Part shown: one piece after another, positions 1-12,649 of the stretch
How positions within the stretch are numbered: the first letter of the stretch is position 1
How the letters are laid out: each line of letters starts with the position of its first letter
Source of the DNA: Phallusia mammillata
Taxonomy: Eukaryota > Chordata > Ascidiacea > Phlebobranchia > Ascidiidae
NCBI GenBank assembly: GCA_003260075.1
Contig: QLIY01000554.1
Coordinates: 34,858-98,857, forward strand
Length of the DNA stretch: 64,000 nucleotides
Reading direction: 5' to 3'
Translations under genes and position numbers: made by a program
Notes under the pieces: generated by a model
Told to the model about the DNA's origin: nothing
Database searches by the model: none
What the model saw: the letters and a program-made list of their open reading frames with translations, nothing else

Positions 1-465
1 GAAACCTGCGGCCTAAATTTTAGGGCACTAAGTGCGGCCTTCGATGTCAGAATACAATTTAGGATGTTGATAATACAAATGGTTGCGTACTGGTACACAA
101 GCGATTTCCGTAGTACTGCCAAGAGACCAAGGTTCTACAATTTTACTTGTGTTGCAATAGAACAATTGTTTGCGCATAATCGAATGTCTTAAACTCGTCT
201 GTGATGTCACAAGCTGCTCTTAGATTGATATTGATAAACAAGCGAGTTTCTACGTTAATAAAATCCTGAATGTTGTAGTGAGGGTGGAAATGTAGTGAGG
301 AATTTTATTTAGCTTGGACCGTAAGTACAATAGCACATCAATCATTCTGTAAGTCAAAAAGTTTGAATGCCACTGTCCTTGGCCTGAGAAATAGTCCGTG
401 CGGCCTAAACGAGTGTCGATAAACCGTTTGGCGGCCTTCACAAACAAAAAGGTTCCCCACCCCTG
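1..465 (-). mobile_element. hAT-like MITE, truncated by the window edge
   Basis: This copy is the inverted counterpart of the element at 5361-5898. The terminal inverted repeat ends at 465 with GGTTCCCCACCCCTG, and the sub-terminal block at 380-440 matches 5385-5450 on the other strand almost base for base. The other terminus begins just outside the window, because position 1 already lies inside the inverted repeat. The two copies differ internally; the 5361-5898 copy carries about 110 bp more. There is no transposase reading frame, so it is non-autonomous. The target-site duplication cannot be checked because only one flank is visible. Confidence 0.8.
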
Positions 466-1228
466 GTTTAAACCTTTGCAAATAACTGCCTACAACAAAG
501 CGTCGAAAGTGTTTGTTTCTCATTAATTGATTCGTTAATGGTAATAAAATCTAGGCTACTGTGGCCACCGGTTGTGTGGTTCTTTACGATCTTGGTCCAG
601 AAAAAAATAAGTGTCAATGATTTTGAAATACAACAATACCATGTGACAAAACCACTCAAGCAAGTACAGAAACTCGACTTTGGAATCTTTGTTAATGATT
701 AAACGTCTTTTCATGTGTTGTTTGCTTGGAGAGCTCAATATGAAGTTCGGTTTTAGACAGTTTGAAGTAATATATATATACCCCCCCCCCCTTGACCAAA
801 AATCTACGTCGAGCCGACGTCAAATTGTTAGCTGGGTATATATATATGTGTGTGTATTAACTTGAAGCAGTTTTGTAGGAATTAACCAGGATAGGACCTT
901 CAGGGCAAGAAGTCTGCAATAAATAATAGCCTCTGTGACAAACATGTGCAAATAACTCAACAATTTGATCCTAGTGAATGACACAGACTATTGCATTTAA
1001 TTTACAGCAAAGCTGTCGGGCCGGGCTTTTCGTGTCGGTTATATCGGGCTTTTACGAAGTTGGTTGGGGTCGATACGGGCTCCATTTCAGGCCCACTTAC
1101 AACTTTGCGTGATGTGGCAATAACGCATAGAAAACTACGAAGTCGATTGGTCGATATCTTTTACTCTATTTCAACGCAGATGTATTTCGCCATACATTTA
1201 CAATCTTGAATAGGCCTAAAAATTAAGA
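466..1228. other. Intergenic DNA upstream of the GNAT gene
   Basis: No convincing gene is seen. The only structured sequence is an alternating TA tract at about 770-780 followed by 11 C at 781-791, and a further TATATA run near 838-848. Short open frames here have no recognisable domain. An in-frame TAA at 1217 fixes the 5' limit of the following reading frame. Confidence 0.6.
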
Positions 1229-1915
1229 ATGAAAGAAGTAATCAAAGGCGAGTTTTTATTTCGCAAACTAACGCTGCAAGACTGTTCTGTGGTTCGTCGT
1301 ATGGTTTGTGACTTTTTCCTGCCTCATTCGCCGCTCATGAAGATTTTTCAGGTGGCACCCAGGGAGGTTGACAAGTTTTACATGGAAAAAGTTGCTATAT
1401 TGCTTAAAGACGGGACATCAGCCGGTTGTTTCCACGTTCCATCTGGCGAAGCAGCGTGTCTGGCTCTTTGCGGTATTCTTACGAAAGGTGACACCGCGCA
1501 TCCCTCAGTAGAAAAAACAAACGGGTGTTCTCCAGCGTTCAAATCCATGATTCGTTTTTGGAACGTTTTGGAAGGGGATTTGTTTACAACGCTTGGTGCA
1601 GAAAAGATTTTTTTCAAAGACGTCGGCGTCGTACTACCACGCTACGCGAAATTCGGTCTCTTTTCACAGTTGGACACTTACACTAATTGCATGACCGAAG
1701 AGGCAGAATGCGAATATGTCGTGGCCGATTTACTGTCAGCTTATTCTCAAAAGGTGGGAAAAAAGCATGGCCATAAAATTTTGCGCGAAATTTCGTATGC
1801 TGACTACGTGGATCCCGAAACAGGGAAAAAGCCTGACATGACTTTGTCTCCGCATCATTTAACTGCCCAGGTCGCATACCAAAAGCTTCCAATTACAGCG
1901 AAAAGTAATTTGTAG
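1229..1915 (+). CDS. GNAT-family N-acetyltransferase-like protein (single exon)
   Basis: The 228-residue uninterrupted frame starts at the first ATG after an in-frame TAA at 1217. The layout resembles the animal arylalkylamine/dopamine-type GNAT proteins: an N-terminal strand FRKLTLQD, then a helix ending FFLPHSPL (family members have a 'FF..EPL' pattern), a central region, a motif-A-like stretch VLPRYAKFGLFSQL near residues 140-153, and a C-terminal strand ending VAYQKLP. By homology it would transfer acetyl from acetyl-CoA to a small amine. The usual acetyl-CoA loop is R/Q-x-x-G-x-G/A; here the first Arg is replaced (YAKFGL), so catalysis is uncertain. Lack of introns contrasts with most neighbours and could reflect retrocopying or simply an intronless family. 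The family call is moderate; the substrate is unknown. Confidence 0.62.
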   Translation: MKEVIKGEFLFRKLTLQDCSVVRRMVCDFFLPHSPLMKIFQVAPREVDKFYMEKVAILLKDGTSAGCFHVPSGEAACLALCGILTKGDTAHPSVEKTNGCSPAFKSMIRFWNVLEGDLFTTLGAEKIFFKDVGVVLPRYAKFGLFSQLDTYTNCMTEEAECEYVVADLLSAYSQKVGKKHGHKILREISYADYVDPETGKKPDMTLSPHHLTAQVAYQKLPITAKSNL

Positions 1916-2872
1916 TAATTTCGAATACTTAGTTTGTTGCATTGTTGTGCTTTAAAATCACTTTACACAGGCTATTCTAAAATACGCTACCAATACAATT
2001 CATGAAAATGATGACGCTTAATTATAATTTAATCTTTCTTTCTGCTGTAACCTGTACTACAACTAGACGCAGACAAGGCTTGCCAGGTTGAGGGTTGAGT
2101 GAGGGCAGTTGTTTGTGCATGCCAACCCCCTCCGGAGTCAAAGTAAGGGTACTAGCCCAATCTTTGATATCCTTTTCGGGCTAAAACTGTGTAGCGTTAG
2201 CATGCGGTACCATGCCGTGTTTATCCATACGCATGCGAGGATTAAGGGCAAAAAGGGCTAACCGACCTTGAATTGTAATGTTTTCTGATTACAAACCCTT
2301 ACCCCAACCCTAAACGTCAACATATTCAACAATTTCATACGTTTGATAAGTAAACTTCGTAGACTTTGTAGACTAGTATTTTAGAAAGGCTCACTGTAAA
2401 CCTGTATTTAAAATTGATTTCACGCTGGACTATTTTCTAGTGTTGAAAAATAGAAAGAAAAATAAACCTTCATTGGTTGTTTTAATTATGCATGTTTATT
2501 TATGTATTAGCCGCATAATATGTGTAAACTGTGAAATAAAGGATATGTTGTGCAAGGGTTGTTTCTTGCAGGCTCCACTGTAAGACCACCCGTTGAGGAC
2601 GATGAAAACAAACCAGTGTTATCTGAACAAATCAAGGTCACTTTTATTTTGGAACGAACCATCCTGAGCATTTGTTTCGCATGAGTAGGCATACATGACT
2701 TAGCATAACTTTAGATGACGCTGCAAAATGAAAAACACATGAAGTGCTATTTGTCAAATTGTAACCTGTAAATTACCAAATACCTTAAAAAAACAAACTT
2801 GGTGGACGCGTGTGTCAGTTCCTAATATTTGTTGTCTAAATAGTTTCTTAGAAACTTTCTGCTTGGTGTAAA
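1916..2872. other. Intergenic region, GNAT 3' side to TXN2 5' end
   Basis: No gene was found. An AATAAA at 2461-2466 could serve the GNAT transcript, which would imply a 3' UTR of about 550 nt. At 2190-2245 there is an imperfect palindromic stretch built around GCATGC motifs. Just before TXN2, the tract ending TTTCTTAG at 2851 lies 21 nt before the ATG and looks like a splice acceptor, possibly for a trans-spliced leader. Confidence 0.45.
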
Positions 2873-4725
2873 ATGTTTTCTACTATCAGCAAGACTCTAC
2901 TTCGTCGTACCATTGTCACATACAGACCAAAACCTGGGCGATCAGCTGTGGGTGTGCGTAAAGAATCTTCAAATGACAAAGTTATGTTAGGTAAACTATG
3001 GAACTGTAGTTTTAAACGTTTTCAAGCTTCATCCTGGTAAATTTTTGACAACTTTACAGACTGATGATTTTATTTAGTCACCTAAACGTAATGTACAGAA
3101 CAGTTTGATTGCAATACTACAAAAAAACCTAAACCAAAATTAAAACATACAGTAACAACAATCCTATTTTTTTAATTAAAGCTCTTTATTTGGGTTACTT
3201 TGCCTGTTTTGATGCACAAACTAAGTCGCTTAGTTTTTGCACAAGCACATCAAAATGGAATTCCCTTCAAAATATATTATCACATAATAAATCAATCATA
3301 TGTGATCATTTATTTTAAACTAGTGTGTATCTAAAGTTCTGGTTAATAATACCACACATGAGTGAAGATAATGCAAATGCCTTTATCATGTGGTTTAGGC
3401 TCTATTTTTTTACTTGTATCCCACTTTTCAAGAAAATGTTCGATTACATTAGTATTAGGGTTCAGATAATATTGTCTGCAGTTTGTGGTGAAATAATAGT
3501 TTTAAACTTACTGAAAACACATGCACTTAAAACAATTTTGAAAGGAAAATATTTTAATGTAATTATATCGTTTTCGCTTTGTGCCTTTTTTCAGAACCAA
3601 ACGTTTTTGGCCAGTGGAGGTCACTTCATGTCAGCAATAGATTTTGTCAGGAGAAAGTGTCAACAAGTTTTATTGTACAAGATGAGGATGAATTTAATGA
3701 AAAAGTTATTGAAGCTTCAATCCCAATTATAGTTGATTTCCATGCTGAGTATGTCCAAATGAATATTTCTTGTAATTTTATTTTACCATTAGATATGTGT
3801 CTAGTTTTCTAATTCATAAGTTATAAACACAAACAGTTTTTAACACATATAGTGCCAAACACTTTTTCAACATTATAAAGTTGTTAAAGTGTGCAATCCA
3901 TAGCTTTCAGATAACATGCGAGTATAGATTCATATTATGTATGTTGTCATAGTTGGTTGTACAGTTTTTGCTCGTAATTAAACAGCTCTAACACATAAAA
4001 ACATTTAAGCACTTTTTTAAAGTTTTTTAGTTAGTTTGCAAAACTCATTTGGTAACAAAGAAACTGATTATATGCAGATGGTGTGGGCCTTGTAAAATCT
4101 TGGGACCCAGGTTAGAAAATGCAGTTGATAAACAGGAAGGAAAAGTTACACTCGCGAAAGTTGATGTGGATGATCTTGGTCTTGTAGCAATGACATACAA
4201 GGTAAGTAGGTAACATATCAAAATCCTGGCTAAAATATTTTTTCTGTTTCTGTGCCAAATTTGAATTAACAAGATTTGATTTAGTGCACCACCTTTGAGG
4301 TGAAAGGTGCACCAATCAAATAATTAATGTATTGCTAGCATATTTTTTACTGTGACTCTGATGTTAACACCATTGTCAATTACATTTATGTGTGAAACCA
4401 TGCTGTAGAAATAATTTATTGTTGTATCTGCTTTTGTGATGAATATTACAAAAATCTGAAATGTGTCAAAGAGTGGCGGCTACGGCAAAAGGCCTTGGAA
4501 GAAAAGGTTATTTTAACATTGGACTTATGCTCATCTTTAGCTGCCTAATAATATTAGAATGTATAAGACTAAAACATATTTCTTTTTTGGTAATGCTGAA
4601 CCTAATTGCAGGTCAGGGCAGTCCCCACAGTCATGTTGTTTAAGAAGGGTGAAGTTGTCAACAAGTTTGAAGGAAATATTGAAGACAAAGATTTGGACGA
4701 TTTTATTACAGAGGCTGTGAAGTGA
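2873..4725 (+). CDS. TXN2: Mitochondrial thioredoxin (thioredoxin 2)
   Basis: Four coding exons: 2873-2990, 3595-3748, 4078-4201, 4612-4725. Phases match at each junction and give 169 residues (vertebrate TXN2 is about 166). The N-terminal 40 residues are rich in Arg, Lys and Ser with no acidic residues until late, as for a mitochondrial transit peptide. The thioredoxin fold follows, with the redox motif WCGPC at residues 92-96. The Glu codon just before the motif is split by intron 2. The cis-proline loop is in exon 4 (AVPTVMLF), and the C-terminal helix ends FITEAVK. It would reduce protein disulfides in the mitochondrial matrix together with thioredoxin reductase 2. All introns are GT-AG. 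A polyadenylation signal is seen at 4908-4913. Orthology is clear from the presequence plus the [19 protein letters not shown]-type core. Confidence 0.95.
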
Positions 4726-4907
4726 CCACATGACTGTTAATGATCACTTTTTTGCAGTGACACAAGACTGAACAAGCACCAGAGCATTGTTTTTTCTATA
4801 GTGCATTTCACTTTTAAATGCATTTTACAATATAGTACTGTTGGACTTGGAAGGCATGTTTTCTTGTTTAGCTATTAAGTACATCTTTGGTCAGGCTTAA
4901 GAAATCA

Positions 4908-4913
4908 AATAAA
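4908..4913 (+). terminator. Polyadenylation signal of TXN2
   Basis: AATAAA lies 183 nt downstream of the TXN2 stop codon, with no competing canonical signal closer to it. Confidence 0.7.
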
Positions 4914-6041
4914 CCATTTGGGGTAATGACAGTAAAGTCTTTATTATTATTTTTTCTGGTCGAAACTGTGCGGTAAAATTGATACTTATAACATGACAAT
5001 AAATATGATATTATGAGTCTTAAATAATTCTAAACTTTTGCAATCCCAGTGTATACAAAAGCATATTAGTAATAAATATAGAGTAACTGTTTTTTATCTC
5101 AATCTCAAAAACCAAATCTCGGATCATGGAACCATTGCTGATGTAGAGATAAAAAAGGCTAATTTGTAGTTTATACAATTTTAGCATATCTGTTGTTTTA
5201 TTCTAAAGGGCTAGTTACCGCACTATTTAGCTAACATGGGTAGTTTTGAAACAATTTGTAGTTTGTTCAGTCGTAGTCAAATGTTGTGTTTTACACTGTA
5301 ACACATCAAGGTTATGAAAACATTGCCAAAATTTTTGTTTCATGGCTATATGTGCTATGCCAGGGATGGGGAACCTATTTGTCTCTGAAGGCCGCCAAAC
5401 GGTTTATCGACACTCGTTTAGGCCGCACAGACTATTTCTCAGGCCAAGGACAGTGGCTATTGGACTTACTGTCCAAGCTAAATAAAATTCCTCACTACAT
5501 TTCCACCCTCACTACAACATTCAGGATTTTATTAACGTAGAAACTCGCTTGTTTATCAATATCAATCTAAGAGCAGCTTGTGACATCACAGACGAGTTTA
5601 AGACATTCGATTATGCGCAAACAATTGTTCTTTTGCAACACAAGTAAGATTGTAGAACCTTGGTCTCTTGGCAGTTCTACGGATATCGCTTTGTGTACCA
5701 GTACACAAACATTTTGCTCTAGTTTCAAAACTGCTGCCCTAGAACCGATCAAATAGTAATGTGGAATAAAGGTAAAAAAATACGTTTCTGTCTAGTTTTT
5801 AGCGCCTGGTGCAGTGTGTATTATCAACATCCTAAATCGTATTCTGACATCGAAGGCTGCACTTAGTGCCCTAAAAGGCTGCAGGTTCCTCACCCCTGTG
5901 CTATGCCATCCTTTTAGTTTGGCATCGCATATTGAGACATCTCACCACAAAACCGTTGGTAGTTAAAAATTTTACATCTTCAATTTTTAAATCTCAAAAT
6001 CACAACAATAAAAAAATAGTATACAGCATAAAATAATCTAG
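4914..6041. other. Intergenic region between convergent TXN2 and BBS4
   Basis: Apart from the hAT MITE at 5361-5898, no gene or RNA feature is recognised. The remaining sequence is AT-rich and unstructured. Confidence 0.5.
5361..5898 (+). mobile_element. hAT-like MITE with 8-bp target duplication
   Basis: The termini are CAGGGATGGGGAACCT and its inverted partner AGGTTCCTCACCCCTG (14 of 16 positions pair). The element is flanked by a perfect 8-bp direct repeat TGCTATGC at 5353-5360 and 5899-5906. An 8-bp duplication plus CAGGG.. termini is the signature of the hAT superfamily. Length is 538 bp and no transposase is encoded. A second copy in opposite orientation occupies 1-465. Confidence 0.92.
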
Positions 6042-9000
6042 TTATTCAGCCACAGGTTGCTTGTGCTTGGTGCTTCTTCGTTCTGGATCATGTTCGGGAA
6101 CTGCGGGCATTTGCGATAGAAGGTCACTGGGGTTTAAAGGGCCCATCGGGGATCGCAATGGGGGTAAAGTAGAAGGGCTTGATACTGATGAAAGTGTTCT
6201 AAAACACAGTTTTAAGATAAGAAAATAAAAATTGTTGTTAAAAAGCCTTTTCTAACAGTCCTTGTACATTATTAAGATCTTTAAATACTTTTCACTAACT
6301 ACAAATAAATACATGTAGAGTCTTGTCATTAAGGGTTCTTTTCTAAGCAATATAAAATTCTCAACATTTCAGTTTTTACATGACCTGATATTGATGAAAA
6401 TTAAAAACATAACAAAATGTGTTTTCGGTTAAATGTCTGTACTAACTTGGATTGATTGACCAAACCGAATCATTTGAATTTGTGCCTAATGATAAAGATT
6501 TTGAAACGAACAAACAGCAAGCTACATTTCCATGATGCTCTTCAGAGCTTACCCTAATGGAGCAAGTTTTTTTGGCTTCAAATTGCCTGATGGTGCAGCT
6601 TGCTCCTCTATGTGATTTTGTTGTTCCATTTCAGCAAGAGATGATACACTTTCAGTCTTCTTTGTTGCTGAAAAACAAACAAATCATATTTAATATAGTA
6701 TGTCATTAAACTTTTGGTGCTACTCCAAGCATTACAAAAGTTTAAAGTTTAGCATTTTCACAGATCTTTTTTGAACTTCTAAACTAATTAAACAGTTTGT
6801 ACATGTTTGCAGTTTTGTTTGAGGAAAAATAAATTTAGAAAAGATTTTATACATCATTTCTTACATTTTAAGTATTTTGACCTAGAGATACTTTACAAAA
6901 GACAAAAAGTAGTAAAACATAAAATACCGGACTTAAATGACATCAAAACAGGACCCCAATGATAAGTTGGTTAAAATGTTCTGATTAATTTTTTTTATTG
7001 TTTTTTGTGATTTGTCTCCTGCCCTGGTGCATCTAATTTAACTTATTATTCTCTACTGTAAAACTCCTAGCTTATTTCCTCTACCAAAAACACTTAAACT
7101 TGGGGGCCAAAACCAATAAACAAGTTATTTTACAGATACAAAATGTGTGCCTATACAAAAAAATCTAAATGAATTTTTAGATGTTTGATAGACTTTGTTA
7201 CTTGACCGACAAAACAGGAATGTACATGTATTTTCCACATATCATGTAGATTTGCATTAACCCTTTGACTGCGGGGGGCGCATAAATGTGCCCCGAGACA
7301 TGCCTCGTTGTAAACAGCGATAAAAATCATATCTGTGCGAATATTTTTTCCAACTGGGGTGCTTTGGAAAGCTTATGCATATTGGCTTCAATTTGTTTGA
7401 AAAAAATGATATGTTTGTATTTGGAAAAAATTAATTACAGTAAGGAGAAGGTAAAAATTCAGAAAAAAACATGTTTTTTTTAACTTTTGTTTCAGAGCCG
7501 TTTTTTCTTATTTTACTCTTGGTTGATTCACAGACAGCTGCTAGGAGTTTGTTTCAGGGCTTTGCACGCGTGTTGAGGCGAACTTTGTTTACAGTTTGAT
7601 ATGTGTTCAGCTGAATTGGGCTAGAAAGTAGGTAGTTGAAGGCTGTATATTTGCCTTGATTTGCTTGAATATACTGCTGTATCAGTCAGTTTAGATTTAT
7701 TATTAGTGGTGACAGCAGTTGTTTATCAAGAAAACAATTTTAGCAGAAGCACTTTGACTTTGGAAGTTGGTGCTTGCTGACCTATATTTTGATTGTATCT
7801 GACCCACAAATGCATTTACATTTGTTAAATGATGAGGAGATTTAGCCTAATGAATGGACAACAAATACAGAAGAATCAGTGCAAAGTACATTGGGAATGC
7901 TTGGAATTGTGTTTTTTCTGCTAAATACTAACCCCCCCCCCCACTGTGTTTCCAAATTTTACATGTTGTGGTGTAATGATACATAATAAAAATCCCATGT
8001 ACAAACACTTGTGAATGCATTATGTGTGTAAAACCATTTGGTAAACACTAGAATGAGTCAGTAAAGTGTCAAATTTGACAATAATTTTTATGCAAAACAA
8101 GTTCCATAACCCCCAAAACATCAATATACTGCAATTTGATATAAAAATAGAATTGAAATGACGTCATTTTGTAAATGACGTCATGGAAAATTTTTTTTTC
8201 TTTAAAATGTGGAAAATTTTATACCCAACAACTTTCCCAGAGAACGTTTTTGCCTATCTTCTATCGATTTTGCACAAAACCTACAGCAAGAGCATGTCTA
8301 AACATTAATTTTTGTCAAAACAGATTCAGCAGTTAAAGGGTTAAACACACTTATTATTTTTTATTGTTTTAATCATAGTTATGCTTGAAGTGTTAAGTTT
8401 TGTACTGTTCACTGGTATCTTTTTTCTGCCACAAGGTTTTTAAACAAAATTACCTTTCTTTTTTCTGTGCTTTTCAACTTTCTCTTTCTCCACAACAATT
8501 TTTTCACCCACATTAAGGACAGCCGACAAGCGTTTACTGATTTCAAAAAGCTGAAAAGATTTTTTAAGTTTAACAAAACTAAATCAGTAATTATTTACTA
8601 CAATATGCTGAATCACAGTATAGTTCAAATTCCTAAAAAGGAAATACCTCTTTTTCAACTGACACAGATTTGTCATCACTAAGTTTATGGAAATTTCCCA
8701 AAATATTTGCAGCCTTTTGTGAATTGCCCCGATTGTGAAGAAACACACAGTAGTTAATTAGGGTGTGGGGGTCATTCCTTTGCAAAAACACAATAAAACA
8801 TTTATACATGAGGATTATTACTTAAACTTATAACCAATCTGTTAAAAAAGATTAGCATTGTCACACTGCTGTAACTATTGGTACCAACCATGCCTACTCT
8901 ATTTTATTTGTTAAGATAAGTCTGTTACGTTACATTTATAAAATTTAGAGTTGCTTACGAATTGAGTTCCATTGCTTTTAGGTATGCCTGTTCCGCATTA

Positions 9001-12000
9001 TCATCTTGTCCCAGGTTTGCAAGTCCCACTGAAATCAACAAATTTGGGATCAAACTGTTTGCAACATGTACATCTTTGTCGAATAAAAAGTTTTTTCAAC
9101 AATTACAGACATTCCACAAAGGATTATTATTATTCAACAGACATGTTTGACAAAAAAGTTTTGATTAATTGAATGTTGCCTATGTAATCTCCTGAGAAAC
9201 AAAGCTTGGGGGCAACCATTATATTTTGGTATTACTACAATAAGATTGCCTATATAGGGGTAAAACGGAAAAGGGCATCAGGATTGGCTAGTTTCCTGCC
9301 AATAGTCCTTACCTGCTAACAACATGTACAGAGGGCCATGATCTGACTTTAGGCCAATGGCAGTGGATGCAAATTGAAAAGCACTTGCATATTGTTGCAT
9401 GGTGAGATGGAGTAGACTGAGGTTATACAAAATTCTCCAATCAAATGGTGAAAGGTAGTTTGCTCGTTTTAAACAGCTAATGGCCTGAAAAGTTTTTATG
9501 ATTTGTTAGGAGTCCAGAATTCCATTAAATTCCACAAAAAAATATTTTATTTCATTTTACTAGGGTTTATTTACTTAAGCAATTACTATTTTGGTGTAAT
9601 TCTTATGGAAAACTGCTTAAATTTGTGGAATTATAACTATAATTTGCCAAACCTTTCATTAACTTAATCTTAAATACTATTTTTGACAATATATTTTTGC
9701 TACAACTTTAAATGTTACTGTCAATTAGTCTCTGCCAAATGTAGTTTTCATTGCTAAATATTTTACAAATACAGCTTTGCGTTGATCTGACTCTGATTAG
9801 GACTAAATGTATGGTATTTGAAGCATAGCTTTTATGTGGTAACAATTTAAAATAATACACATAAAACTACACATTAGATAAAAAAGGCTTATCAAATTAT
9901 TTGGGATCAAAACTCATAATTATGTGTCATAACATAGAATAGTTTTAATATCTGCTTTATGTTTTATAAAACCCAGCAACAAGGGCTATAGTTTTATCGC
10001 TCAGCTTCACAGGTGCAAGCTTAGTATGACTATATTTATGCACCATGTTATAACAACACAAATAGCCAAGTGGTTGTTGCAATAACCCATATCTGTAAGA
10101 TTGTTGATTTTAAAACAATTTAACTTATCACCCCAGCATTTTTGAAGAAGAAAAAAACATTCTGCTCTAAAAGCATTTATTTCCCCCAGCAGGTGTTTTT
10201 ACTTTTTACCCAACCACAAATGGATCAAAAGATAAAAGATGTTTAAACTAACTGCAACATTTTTCTTTTTTCCAAAGAAACACATTGCAATGTTGTTCCA
10301 CAATGAAGAGCTTTCAGGTACTCTTTGTGCTGCTACTCTGTACTTAGTGAGCGCTACATCAAAATCTCCATGTTTTTGCATGAGAGAACCAGCTGCCAGT
10401 ATAGCCTGAAAAGTATAAAGACCATAAAAATAAAGGCTCTTCTCTACCTGGTGTGTTTTTGCCTATCGAGCTAATACAGGCAATCTGGTCAATAACAACT
10501 TAGTTATTCACAATTTCCAGTTTATTGCAATAGTATCCTGGATCCCAAACTCATGCCTTCTAAGCTTAGAAAATATTCCAGATATATGGGATGAATTAAA
10601 ACAACTGTTGTCACTGTCTGGATTTGATTTTGTGCTTTACCTTGTAGTTTTCAGGGTCATAGGTCAATGCTTGCCCAAGAAGCTCAAAAGCACGATGGAA
10701 GCTCTCATTTCGCAAATGCAAAAGACCAAGAGATGTGAGAAGATCAGTATTCTCGGGAGCAAAATCGACACCTAATTTATTACATCACAAAAGTATAGGT
10801 GGATCCTCATTGTGTGTTTTTTCATATGTTAGTTGTTTTTAAGATAGGATGAGATCATTTTTTTAAATCCTTGTATTTTCTTTCTTTTTGTGTTTCAATT
10901 AAAACACTCTAATCGAATTTAACAACAATTGCATTTGGTCTATTTCCATTTCCATTTTTTAAGTATATACCTTTTTGCAGAATGTCAATTGCCTTTTTGG
11001 TTTCCTGTTGTTCTAAATACAGTTTTGCAAGTACGCTGTATGTTACTGTATGTTTTCCTTTGGATAATGCTTCCAAAAAGCATTGCTCAGCCTAACAGAA
11101 AAAACATTGATTACAACCTTTTATTATTAAGCATCATATAAATGCAGTAAATGGGTGTAAGGTAAACAGGCTGTTCACAATTTAACAACAAAAATCAAAA
11201 AAAAGCACACATAACCTGATCAAGTTGCTTTAAGAACTGGTAACATACACCAAGACAATGGCAAATTTCCCAATCTCTTTCACCCAAGTCTGTGGCATGG
11301 TTGTAGCACTCAATAGCACTTTTGTGTTTTCCAAGTAAAATTCTGCAATATATATTATCACCAAACTTTTTTGAGTCAAGAATAATTAAAAAACACAGTG
11401 TTTATATCCAACAACAATTTTGGTGATCCCATGATTTCACAATAGATCACCTTTTTTGGAGGGGAACACCAATGGTTAAAACTATGTTGTGTGTCAAGAT
11501 TGTGTGATTTTGAACACCGAAAAACGACAAAAATGTTTTCTGCTTGTAATCATAAACCAAACAGAACAACTACAGTGAATAATAGCATTGATTCTTCCCA
11601 CACATATTTACAAGTTTCTGAGAACTCACAAATTTTTGGCAATCTGTTTCATATTATCTGGATTCTTAGGATTGATTTGATGACAAGCTTGAAACAACTC
11701 AAGAGATTGTTGAATCTCACCATCACTTCTCAACATTAATGCCTAAAGCAAAACAAAATTGGTTACATGCAAAAGTGATACCGAGGCAGTCATGTTAAGC
11801 TGACAAGATATGCTCGACAACATTTCTTGAATTGTTAAAATAAAACTACAGGTTATTATGTAGCTTGTTCAGTGCTGTTTTGAAAAAAAATATCCAATGG
11901 ATTTTTATGCAAAATTTGATTGATAATAAATATGTTTATTAAAGATTACCCATTATGTCAGACATACCTGAATATATATGGCATATTCACACTGTCCATT

Positions 12001-12649
12001 GGTTTCCACTAATTGTTCTTGAATAAGGCTCTGTTGAAGAATAATATTACATTCGAAATTTAGGTAAAGCAAAGGTGATGTTTTTTGGAAAACAATTAGG
12101 ACCCTAAAAAGTTCTATGAATCAAACCAAACATGATTCAAGTCACACACCTTACAGCCATCAAACTCTTTGCGGATAAAATGTGAATGAATCAACCAATT
12201 TCTTCTTTCTATGCTTGGAAGTTTGGCAGCTAAAAACAATATATATTGGATTAATGATAGTGGTATTTACAAAAATAATTTGGAATACATTGTAATTGCT
12301 TAGTTTCATTATTCATCTTAAGGGCGACCTTATACAAGTTGCACAAAAGGTACCGTAACAAGCAAGGTTGACAATATAGGCCTTCAGTAGAATAATCCAA
12401 TATTTAGTTTAACATTTAGAAAGGCAAACAACAAGTCAATATACCTTTTCTAGCTTTAATTTTACGCTTTGGGCCAGCTGCTACCGATAAAGTTGGCGGT
12501 TGGTAATGCTCACTTTCACTTTCTGCTTTCACTTCCTAAAGCGTAAATATCCATATGATATCACACAATAAAAACCAATAATTTTTCTTAGAATGTACAA
12601 AAAAACTTACACCAGCACCACTAGAAGTAGTTTCTGAATGCGTAGACAT
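6042..12649 (-). CDS. BBS4: Bardet-Biedl syndrome 4 protein (BBSome TPR subunit)
   Basis: Fifteen coding exons in minus-strand order: 12611-12649, 12445-12535, 12150-12229, 11968-12030, 11630-11742, 11216-11342, 10971-11091, 10641-10771, 10253-10405, 9313-9484, 8959-9028, 8648-8777, 8454-8550, 6553-6667, 6042-6198. Phases are consistent throughout and predict 552 residues (human about 519). The bulk is tandem TPR helices, roughly residues 60-410. Diagnostic stretches are [15 protein letters not shown] (exon 3), EYAIYIQ (exon 4) and [18 protein letters not shown] (exon 9), the last nearly identical to vertebrate BBS4. The protein is a scaffold of the BBSome, which moves membrane proteins into and out of cilia, and it also sits at centriolar satellites. 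The low-complexity C-terminal tail in exons 13-15 (Lys/Glu rich, then Ser/Pro rich) is longer than in mammals. The start is the first ATG of exon 1; a TTGATCCAG tract 14 nt upstream may be a leader acceptor. Confidence 0.95.
7261..8340. mobile_element. piggyBac-type MITE in BBS4 intron 13
   Basis: The left terminus CCCTTTGACTGC is paired with GCAGTTAAAGGG at the right end (11 of 12 positions). The element sits between duplicated TTAA sites at 7257-7260 and 8341-8344. A TTAA target and CCCT.. termini are characteristic of the piggyBac superfamily. The 1,080-bp body has no transposase; its longest frame has no recognised domain. It contains a run of 11 C at 7932-7942 and an interrupted palindrome at about 8160-8183 made of two TGACGTCA octamers. 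It is intronic and should be removed by splicing of BBS4. Confidence 0.88.
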
